From Firmicutes bacterium CAG:24053_14 (GTDB taxonomy: Bacteria; Bacillota; Clostridia; Oscillospirales; Oscillospiraceae): a stretch of 64,000 nt of DNA. The stretch lies in NCBI GenBank assembly GCA_001916715.1, contig MNSZ01000064.1:114349-178348 (forward strand). Reading direction: 5' to 3'. The notes under the pieces were generated by a model. It searched no databases and had not been told where the DNA came from. It worked only from the letters and a program-made list of their open reading frames with translations. Numbering within the stretch: position 1 is the stretch's first letter; each line of letters begins with the position of its first letter. This document shows, piece by piece, positions 17,641 through 24,664 of the stretch. The position numbers and the translations under genes are program-made.

Positions 17641-18066
17641 ATGATATCAACTAAAGGACGCTATGCAATACGCATACTGCTCGACCTTGCCGAGCACAAC
17701 AACGGCAGCTACATTCCCATGAAGGAGGTCGCCGCCCGACAGGAGATATCTCTAAAATACATTGAGAAGATCATGCCGTCACTCAAGTCTTCCGGGCTTA
17801 TTGACAGCGTTCACGGCATCGGTGGCGGCTACAGGCTCACAAGGCCGCCGGAGCAGTTTACTTTGTGGGAGATACTAAAGCTTGCGGAGGGCGATCTCGC
17901 GCCCGTTTCCTGCCTTCAGGATAACGCACCGGTCTGCCACCGCGCGGCCGAATGCCGCACACTGTCGGTCTGGCAGGGATACTACGATCTGACCCGTGAA
18001 TATTTTTCCGGAATAACGCTTGCTGACCTTATGAACGCGCAGCGCGGCGGAGATTACGTCATCTGA
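17641..18066 (+). CDS. Rrf2 family transcriptional regulator
   Basis: 141 residues. The winged helix starts MISTKGRYAIRILLDLAEH, and GGGYRLTRPP forms the wing. Three cysteines (SCLQDNAPVCHRAAEC) are spaced like the iron-sulfur ligands of IscR/NsrR-type members; CymR-type members lack them. ATG 17641 follows GAGGTGA. It converges on the mnmA/HD genes, beyond which cysK lies, so control of sulfur or iron-sulfur genes is likely. A palindrome at the cysK promoter (20791-20803) is a candidate site. Confidence 0.88.
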   Translation: MISTKGRYAIRILLDLAEHNNGSYIPMKEVAARQEISLKYIEKIMPSLKSSGLIDSVHGIGGGYRLTRPPEQFTLWEILKLAEGDLAPVSCLQDNAPVCHRAAECRTLSVWQGYYDLTREYFSGITLADLMNAQRGGDYVI

Positions 18067-19126
18067 CGATCTCTCCGCCGCCGAGTACGGTGTCACCGTC
18101 GTATAAAACGGCGGCCTGGCCGGGGGTTACAGCACGCTGCGGCGCGTCAAAATGCAGCGTTACGCTGCCGTCAGAGTGGGCAATCGCCGTTGCGGGCTGC
18201 TCGGGTTGCCGATAGCGGATCTTTGCGGTGCAGCGGATCGGTTCGGCCGGAGTCTCGCCGCTGATCCAGTTGAAGCCGCGAACCTCGGCTGTGGACGAGT
18301 ACAGCTCGTCGCTGCCGCCAAGCGTAACCGTGCTGTTTTCGGCGTCGATGCTGCACACATACCTGCGCTCGGGGAGTGACAAACCGAGGCCACGGTGCTG
18401 CCCGACGGTATAATGCGTTATGCCGCGGTGAGTGCCGATAACCTTGCCGGAAGCGTCGATGAAATTGCCGCACGGCGCTTTGATGCCTGCCAGCCGCTCT
18501 ATTGCGGCGGCGTAGTCGCCATCGGGGACAAAGCAGATATCCTGACTGTCCGGCTTATGTGCGCTTGAAAGCCCGGCTGTGTCGGCGATAGCTCGCGTGT
18601 CGGTCTTGTGCAGAGAACCGAGAGGGAAGAGTGTGTGCGCAAGCTGCTCCTGAGTGAGCATGTATAGAACATAGCTCTGATCTTTTGATTTATCCAGCGC
18701 CTTTTTGAGCTGATACTTTCTGCCGTCAAACTCAATGCGCGCATAGTGGCCGGTGGCAATTTTGTCGCAGCCGAGAAGCTTTGCACGCTCAAACAGCTTA
18801 TCGAATTTCATATACCGATTGCAGTCGATGCACGGATTTGGCGTTTGCCCCCGGAGATAACCGGAGGCAAATTTTTTGATGACCTTTTCGCGAAAATCGT
18901 CCTTGAAGTTGAATACATAGTAGCGCATTCCTAGCGAGAAAGCGACGCTGCGTGCATCCTCAACATCGTCGAGACTACAGCATGTACGGCCTCGCGGCAG
19001 ACCGGCGTCGCAGTTATCGTATAGCTTCATTGTACAGCCGATGCACTCGTATCCCTCGTCGCACAAAAGCTTTGCGGCGACGCTGGAATCAACGCCGCCG
19101 CTCATTGCTATCAATACTTTCATCAT
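18059..19126 (-). CDS. mnmA: tRNA-specific 2-thiouridylase
   Basis: It adds sulfur to U34 of Glu, Gln and Lys tRNAs. About 355 residues. The PP-loop is AMSGGVDSSVAA. The catalytic cysteines lie in NPCIDCNRYMKF and DICFVPDGDY, which form the disulfide/persulfide pair of the family. The start is taken as ATG 19126, overlapping the stop of the upstream HD gene (ATGA), with GGGCGGA just before; ATG 19135 in the same frame has no ribosome binding site. It converges on and slightly overlaps the Rrf2 gene at its 3' end. Confidence 0.94.
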   Translation of the reverse strand: MMKVLIAMSGGVDSSVAAKLLCDEGYECIGCTMKLYDNCDAGLPRGRTCCSLDDVEDARSVAFSLGMRYYVFNFKDDFREKVIKKFASGYLRGQTPNPCIDCNRYMKFDKLFERAKLLGCDKIATGHYARIEFDGRKYQLKKALDKSKDQSYVLYMLTQEQLAHTLFPLGSLHKTDTRAIADTAGLSSAHKPDSQDICFVPDGDYAAAIERLAGIKAPCGNFIDASGKVIGTHRGITHYTVGQHRGLGLSLPERRYVCSIDAENSTVTLGGSDELYSSTAEVRGFNWISGETPAEPIRCTAKIRYRQPEQPATAIAHSDGSVTLHFDAPQRAVTPGQAAVLYDGDTVLGGGEIVR

Positions 19127-19690
19127 TCCGCCCATGTTGCTGCAGGGGTCGCGCGCATCGCAAGTATGGTTCGGCTTATCAGCTCGTCAAGGCTCCAACC
19201 GAGCATATCCGCGCCACGCTCGATGACCTCGCGCGAGCAGCCGGCCGCAAAGTTTGCGCTTTTGTATTTCTTCTTAACGGATTTGAGCTCCAGATCGTCC
19301 ACGCTCTTTGACGGGCGCATGATGGCAACAGCGCCTATGAGACCTGTGAGCTCATCCGTAGCATACAGGACCTTTTCCATAAGATGCTCGGGTTTTATAT
19401 CGACCGTGATCGCATAGCCGTGGCTTGCCGTTGCATGGATTATTGACTCGTCAAGTCCCTCTTCGCGCATCAGCTCTTGGCTTTTAATGCAGTGCTGATC
19501 CGGATACTGCTCAAAATCAAGGTCGTGCAGCAGACCGACAACGCCCCAGAAATCTGCCTCGTCCGCATAGTCAAGCTCCTTTGCGAAGTGTTCCATAACA
19601 CCGGAAACTATAAGTCCGTGCTTTATATGGAAAGGATCGGAGTTATATTTTTTTGAGCAGCTCAAGAGCCTGTTCTTTGTTCGGAATCAT
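19123..19690 (-). CDS. HD-domain phosphohydrolase-like protein, frame broken in an A7 run
   Basis: An intact frame covers 19123-19665 (KKYNSDPFHIKHGLIVSGVMEHF, GLLHDLDFEQYP with the HD dyad, ATASHGY). A strong start, ATG 19690 behind AGGAGG, reads MIPNKEQALELLKK and stops because of seven A residues at 19648-19654 (minus strand). With six, the frame would join to LLKKYNSDP. This is a sequencing or assembly indel, a slippage site, or a real mutation. HDIG-type family members act on nucleotides or signalling molecules; the substrate here is unknown. The gene overlaps mnmA. Confidence 0.8.
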
Positions 19691-19720
19691 GGGAAAAGCC
19701 TCCTGTGCTATTTGTGATAA

Positions 19721-20653
19721 TTAGTCGGCAAACAGCGGGGTGGAAAGATAGCGGTCGCCGGTATCGGGGAGAAGAACAACGATCGTCTTGCCCTCGTTCT
19801 CGGGACGCTTTGCAAGCTCGATGGCAGCCCATACGGCAGCGCCGGAGGAAATACCGACCAGAACGCCTTCGCTCTTGCCGATCTCCTTGCCGGTTGTGAA
19901 TGCGTCGTCGTTTTCGACGGGGATTATTTCGTCATAGATCTTGGTATCCAAAACGTCGGGAACAAAGCCAGCGCCGATGCCCTGTATCTTGTGCGAGCCT
20001 GCAACGCCTGTGGAGAGAACTGCGGAGCTTTTCGGCTCGACTGCAACGACTTTGACATCGGGCTTCTTGGACTTGAGATACTGGCCGACGCCGGTCACGG
20101 TGCCGCCTGTGCCTACGCCGGCAACGAAGATGTCAACATTGCCGTCGGTGTCTGCGAAGATCTCGGGACCGGTGGTCTCAAAATGTGCTTTCGGGTTTGC
20201 GGCGTTTACAAACTGGCCGGGGATGAAGCTGTTGGGGATCTCCTTTGCAAGCTCATCGGCCTTCGCGATGGCGCCCTTCATGCCCTTTGCACCCTCGGTG
20301 AGCACAAGCTCTGCGCCGTATGCCTTCATAAGCTGGCGACGCTCAACGCTCATGGTCTCGGGCATTACTATGATTATGCGATAGCCTCTTGCCGCAGCTA
20401 CGGATGCAAGACCGATGCCGGTATTGCCGCTGGTCGGCTCAATGATAACGGAATCGGCATTGAGAAGCCCCTTGGCCTCTGCGTCGTCGATCATTGCCTT
20501 TGCGATCCTGTCCTTAACGGAGCCGGCCGGGTTGAAGTACTCAAGCTTTGCGAGTATCTTGGCTTTCAGGTCGTGCTTCTTTTCAATGTGGGTAAGCTCA
20601 AGCAGAGGAGTGGAACCAATAAGCTGATCGGCGGAAGTGTATATTTTAGACAT
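19721..20653 (-). CDS. cysK: cysteine synthase A (O-acetylserine sulfhydrylase)
   Basis: It makes L-cysteine from O-acetylserine and sulfide with PLP. 310 residues, the family length. The PLP Lys lies in NPAGSVKDRIA, the substrate loop is TSGNTGIG, and the phosphate loop is GVGTGGTVTG. The start follows AGGAGAT. A perfect-spacing promoter (20814-20842) with a palindrome just downstream suggests repression by an Rrf2-type regulator, such as the one encoded at 17641. Confidence 0.96.
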   Translation of the reverse strand: MSKIYTSADQLIGSTPLLELTHIEKKHDLKAKILAKLEYFNPAGSVKDRIAKAMIDDAEAKGLLNADSVIIEPTSGNTGIGLASVAAARGYRIIIVMPETMSVERRQLMKAYGAELVLTEGAKGMKGAIAKADELAKEIPNSFIPGQFVNAANPKAHFETTGPEIFADTDGNVDIFVAGVGTGGTVTGVGQYLKSKKPDVKVVAVEPKSSAVLSTGVAGSHKIQGIGAGFVPDVLDTKIYDEIIPVENDDAFTTGKEIGKSEGVLVGISSGAAVWAAIELAKRPENEGKTIVVLLPDTGDRYLSTPLFAD

Positions 20654-21032
20654 GATATTATCTCCTTAAAATTAAATAGTAAAATGTTTTTTATGATTCT
20701 TTTTGTTATGTGGATCAGATACTTTCAAGGGTCCGACATCGGAAGACAATATATGCTGCCATATTGATTACCTCGATTCAAAATAAATACCACTAACTTA
20801 GTAGGTTGGTAGCATTATAAGTCTGCGTTTTGCATTTGTCAATAGCTTTGCGAAAAAAGTTGAAAAAAGAAGTTGTAAAAAACGCACAAAATAGCAAGAA
20901 CGTAAATGGCAATTATGACGAATGAATATTAACCGCTTGATATTATTAAGAATACTACTTATTATTACAAGTGACGGCATCAGTTAAAGCAAGCTGTACT
21001 TGCTGATGTATAAGGAAAAATACGGAGGAAAT
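20654..21032. other. 379-base divergent intergenic region
   Basis: It holds the cysK promoter, a palindrome and a roughly 150-base cysK leader on the minus strand. The half next to the SLH gene is AT-rich (around 20930-20970) and probably contains its promoter; I see no clear consensus there. Confidence 0.5.
20790..20842 (-). promoter_or_regulatory. cysK promoter with operator-like palindrome
   Basis: On the minus strand TTGACA (20842-20837), 17 bases, TATAAT (20819-20814). Immediately downstream is the palindrome ACTAACTTAGT (20792-20802) within CCACTAACTTAGTAGG, covering the expected transcription start, a usual position for Rrf2-family operators. Confidence 0.75.
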
Positions 21033-22094
21033 ATGAAAAAGAGATTATTAAGCTGGCTGCTCGTGCTGGTAATGGTTATGAGCATAGCACCAATGAGCGC
21101 CCTTGCGGCTGAAAATAATGAACCTGCATGGGAACAGTATGTAATGAGCGCCGTTGACTATGAACATGCCCGGTTTTCTTTTGCGGCAGTGTTCGGCAAG
21201 AGCGTTAATATCACAAAGACCGGCATTGACCTTTATAACAGCACCGGGAAACTCACTTATTCTGCTAAGGATGATGTGAACATATCATCATCGCGGATTA
21301 AGATCGATTACACCGTGCCGTATAGGGGAAAGACCCTGATGACGGCCGAGCTTTATGTAGTTGCCGATGGCGAAAAATATGTGTATAGCTTTGAGTTTAA
21401 TATGATCCACATTCATGATACGGGTGATAAGATCATTGAACCTACATGCACCGAAAAAGGGTATACGCTGCATGGATGCACCTGTGACACTTCCGCATAT
21501 AAAGATACCTACACTCCTGCCCTCGGCCATGAGTTTGTTGATGGCAAATGCATACGCTGCGGCATTGATGTACTCGATGCGTTTACGGATGTGAAGAGGG
21601 ACTCGTATTGCGCCGACGCGGTGCAGTGGGCGGTGGCAAACGGCATAACAAAGGGTACGGACGCGACGCATTTTTCGCCGAACGCAGGCTGCACGCGCGG
21701 CCAGGTTGTGACCTTCCTCTGGCGCGCCGCCGGTGAGCCGACCGTCGGCGGAAACGTCGGATTTGTTGACGTGGCGCCCGGCTCTTACTGCTACGAGGCC
21801 GTCAAATGGGCAGTCGCAAACGGCATAACCAAGGGAACCGACGCAACGCACTTCTCGCCGAACGCGACCTGCACACGCGGTCAGGTGGTAACGTTCATGT
21901 ATCGCGCCGAAGGTGAACCGGCAGTCGGCGGAAACGTCGGATTTGTTGACGTAGCGCCCGGCTCATATTGCTACGAGGCCGTCAAATGGGCAGTGGCAAA
22001 CGGTATAACGAAGGGCACGGACGCAACGCATTTCTCCCCGAACGCTACCTGCACTCGCGGCCAGGTCGTAACATTCCTGTACAGAGCACAGTAA
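21033..22094 (+). CDS. secreted S-layer homology (SLH) domain protein
   Basis: 353 residues. Signal peptide MKKRLLSWLLVLVMVMS with a cleavage site after SALA. Residues about 30-130 form an unrecognised beta-rich domain, followed by a Cys/His-rich linker (PTCTEKGYTLHGCTCD, ALGHEFVDGKCIRCG), then three SLH modules with VQWAVANGITKGTDATHFSPN-type cores. SLH modules bind pyruvylated wall polymers. The second and third modules are almost identical DNA repeats 180 bases apart, so copy number could vary. ATG 21033 has GGAGG upstream. Confidence 0.88.
   Translation: MKKRLLSWLLVLVMVMSIAPMSALAAENNEPAWEQYVMSAVDYEHARFSFAAVFGKSVNITKTGIDLYNSTGKLTYSAKDDVNISSSRIKIDYTVPYRGKTLMTAELYVVADGEKYVYSFEFNMIHIHDTGDKIIEPTCTEKGYTLHGCTCDTSAYKDTYTPALGHEFVDGKCIRCGIDVLDAFTDVKRDSYCADAVQWAVANGITKGTDATHFSPNAGCTRGQVVTFLWRAAGEPTVGGNVGFVDVAPGSYCYEAVKWAVANGITKGTDATHFSPNATCTRGQVVTFMYRAEGEPAVGGNVGFVDVAPGSYCYEAVKWAVANGITKGTDATHFSPNATCTRGQVVTFLYRAQ
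21746..22091 (+). repeat. tandem SLH-module DNA repeat, 180-base period
   Basis: The stretch beginning GGCGGAAACGTCGGATTTGT at 21748 recurs at 21928 with only a few substitutions; both encode GNVGFVDVAPGSYCYEAVKW. The extent is about two copies. Confidence 0.8.
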
Positions 22095-22106
22095 GCGCAA
22101 AGAATA

Positions 22107-22143
22107 CAAACGCACCGCACGAAATTCGTGCGGTGCGTTTTCT
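22107..22143. terminator. bidirectional intrinsic terminator
   Basis: Stem AACGCACCGCACGA/TCGTGCGGTGCGTT with loop AAT and a T-rich tail; it separates the SLH gene from the convergent YhgE/Pip gene. Confidence 0.9.
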
Positions 22144-22162
22144 TATCAAATTTCAATGTTTA

Positions 22163-24187
22163 TCAGCTGTGCATGAGACCGGCGGTTTTTGCCTTGCTCT
22201 CGTTGAAGCGCTTCAGGAATGGCTTGAAGGCCGTGTGCAGCAGGATGCCTGCCGGGATCGCGATAGCCGCCATGAGCAGCAGAACGAGGATACATTTGAA
22301 ATAGGTGCCGTTGTAGCTGCCTGCGATAGTTTCGCGCATTGCGTTCATCGAATACTTAAACGGCATCACACCGTAAAGCACCTGGAAGAACTTCGGCAGC
22401 ATCTCGACGGGGTAGGTGCCGCCGGAGCCTGCGACCTGAATGACCAGTACGATGATCGAGAACGCCTCGCCGACATTGCCGAATGCGAACACGAAGCCGT
22501 AGTTTACAAGCGTCGCGACAAGGCTCGCGAGCGCCGCGGCAAGCCAGAACAGGAACGGGTTATAGCACTGGATGCCGATGTAGAAGAGGTTGCCGAGCAC
22601 GGTTATGAGCGCCGTGAGCTGGCCGATCGCGAAGAAAACGAAGTATCGGCCGAAGTAGGCTTCCGTGGTCGTGAGCGTGGGGAATTCCGAACGGCGCTTG
22701 ATGTGCGGATGCATGAGGCTGACGCTCAGCAGCGCGCTTGCCCAGATGGCCAGAACGGTGTAGAACGGTGCCATGCCGGAGCCGAAGTTTTCGAGCGCGT
22801 ATACCCTGACGACCTCGAGGTTAGCCGGGGAGGAGAGGTATTCAACAAGGCTGCTGACGTCGTTTTGCATGAGGTCGAGGATATTTGAAACACTCTCGGA
22901 CGAGCGCAGCTCGTTAACGTTTGCCTGAACGTTCGTGACAAGTTCGAGCATGGTGTTCATGACCTCGCGAGTGCCGTTTATGCTCTGCGTGCAGGAGCCG
23001 AGGGCAGAGGTGAACTGCTGCAGCGTGAGCGCCTGACTGTTGACGTCGCCTTGGATCTGCGCGATAAGTGAATCGAGGTTATCCAGCGACGACTGGAGCG
23101 TGGTCATGGAGTTTATGAGGTTGCTGTCAATATTGGTCTGCTGAAGAATATCGTCAAAGCGGATGACGCTTTCGTGCAGCTGTTTGTTTACGTCGTAGTA
23201 CAGATCGTCAAGGATCTCGCCCTCGTATTCGTTTATGCCGCCCTCGCCGTAGAGCGCGTCCCAATCGATATACGAGCTGCCGGCACCGGCCGGGTCGCCG
23301 CCGGTCGCCTCGTCAAGGCGTTCGATGGTGTTGCGTAGCTGCTCGGAGCTGTTTCTTATGGCGTCGGCCGAGTAGATGACATCCTCCTTGCTGGTCGCGA
23401 GGCGATCCTGCATGTTGGATATGCTCTTGCGGCTGTTGTTGAGCATATTCACGACGTCGGGCAGGAGATTGCTGGTCATCGTCGTTACGTTCAGCGCCGA
23501 CTGCGTGACCGCTGCCATGGAGTCCATGATGGAAACATAGGTGCGCAGGTCGGTTTTTATATCCTCAAGCTGCTCGTCCAGACCGTCCAGCGACAGGGAA
23601 GCGTCGCTGCCGATGCCGGAGAACACTGAGGTGAAGTTTGAAAGCTCGTCAACGATGGAGGCGAGGAAAATGCTGTTTACCTCGTTCTTGACGATGCTCT
23701 GAGCGCGGTCGGTAACACGGGAAGCAACGGCGTTCATCTTCTGGTTATCGTAGTAGATGATCTCGGGCGTTTCAAACTCGCCGTCGGTAAAGCCGAGCAG
23801 AGAATCACTGAAATCGGCCGGGATGACGAGACCGGCGTAGTAATCGCCGCTGTACAGGCCGTCCTGCACCGCCTGCTCGGAATCGACAAACTGCCAGTTG
23901 ATCTGGTTGTTGCCTTTGAGCTTTTCTATAATGATGTTGCCGACATTGAGGTCAAGCCCCACGAACGTGGTGCCCTCGTCCTCGCTCGCAACGGCGATGG
24001 TGAGGTTCTTCGTCGAATCTGGGGTGTACGGATCCCAGTTCGAGATGATGTTGAACCATGCATACAGGCACGGGATCAGAGCCAGACCGAAGACGCAGAC
24101 GATCGCAACAACGCTCTTACTCAGACGCTTAATATCCGAACGGATGATGGCTAAGACGTTTGAAGTTTTGTCTTTTAATTTGTTCAT
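22163..24187 (-). CDS. YhgE/Pip-type membrane protein (ABC-2-like), shorter paralogue
   Basis: About 674 residues. An N-terminal membrane segment (SVVAIVCVFGLALIPCLYAWFN) is followed by a long extracellular region (about 60-450) rich in helices and coiled coil (TNIDSNLINSMTTLQSSLDNL), then five to six membrane segments ending in a basic tail. This is the Pip/YhgE/EsaA layout. Family members are phage receptors or membrane parts of secretion systems; no type VII ATPase is in the window. ATG 24187 begins MNKLKDKTSN, and the frame continues upstream of it. A paralogue lies two genes upstream at 24665. Confidence 0.85.
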   Translation of the reverse strand: MNKLKDKTSNVLAIIRSDIKRLSKSVVAIVCVFGLALIPCLYAWFNIISNWDPYTPDSTKNLTIAVASEDEGTTFVGLDLNVGNIIIEKLKGNNQINWQFVDSEQAVQDGLYSGDYYAGLVIPADFSDSLLGFTDGEFETPEIIYYDNQKMNAVASRVTDRAQSIVKNEVNSIFLASIVDELSNFTSVFSGIGSDASLSLDGLDEQLEDIKTDLRTYVSIMDSMAAVTQSALNVTTMTSNLLPDVVNMLNNSRKSISNMQDRLATSKEDVIYSADAIRNSSEQLRNTIERLDEATGGDPAGAGSSYIDWDALYGEGGINEYEGEILDDLYYDVNKQLHESVIRFDDILQQTNIDSNLINSMTTLQSSLDNLDSLIAQIQGDVNSQALTLQQFTSALGSCTQSINGTREVMNTMLELVTNVQANVNELRSSESVSNILDLMQNDVSSLVEYLSSPANLEVVRVYALENFGSGMAPFYTVLAIWASALLSVSLMHPHIKRRSEFPTLTTTEAYFGRYFVFFAIGQLTALITVLGNLFYIGIQCYNPFLFWLAAALASLVATLVNYGFVFAFGNVGEAFSIIVLVIQVAGSGGTYPVEMLPKFFQVLYGVMPFKYSMNAMRETIAGSYNGTYFKCILVLLLMAAIAIPAGILLHTAFKPFLKRFNESKAKTAGLMHS

Positions 24188-24212
24188 CGCATTACTCAGC
24201 TTTCGTAGAGTG

Positions 24213-24644
24213 TTATTCGTCCTTGCCGGTCGGTGCTTCTTCATAGTTGTCATACTCGAAGCTTCCGGCTTTATCGTCGTTTTCCGGCGAGCGGCTGCGT
24301 ATTGACTCGCGTATCGCCTCGGCTCTCGGATCGGAGCCGGCGGCGCTTTCGGCGATCTTCGGCTGTTCGCTGCCGCTTTGTTCGACCCGTGTTATCATTT
24401 TTCTTAGCGTATAGTCCTGATACTCAATAACGATGAGGATTGCGGCTATGATAAACATTGAGACTATCCACAAAACGAGGAAGATCGTTTTTGAGCTGTT
24501 GGTGAAAAACAGCATCACGAGGAAGATTGTCGGAACGATCAGCAGACTGCGCAGCGCCATTTTCATGCGTCTGACGTTGTTGTCGTGCATCTGCCGCAGG
24601 CACGCCATCAGCTCGTTATACTTTTTTTCGTACTGAGTATCCAT
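24213..24644 (-). CDS. small membrane protein between the two YhgE/Pip genes
   Basis: 143 residues. A charged N-terminus (about 1-30) is followed by two membrane segments (about 32-49 and 54-74), then an acidic, disordered C-terminal tail (NDDKAGSFEYDNYEEAPTG). I do not recognise the family. It sits between two YhgE/Pip proteins in the same direction (26 bases from one, 20 from the other), so it is probably part of the same membrane complex. Confidence 0.75.
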   Translation of the reverse strand: MDTQYEKKYNELMACLRQMHDNNVRRMKMALRSLLIVPTIFLVMLFFTNSSKTIFLVLWIVSMFIIAAILIVIEYQDYTLRKMITRVEQSGSEQPKIAESAAGSDPRAEAIRESIRSRSPENDDKAGSFEYDNYEEAPTGKDE

Positions 24645-24664
24645 AATGATTGCTCCTGTAGTTT

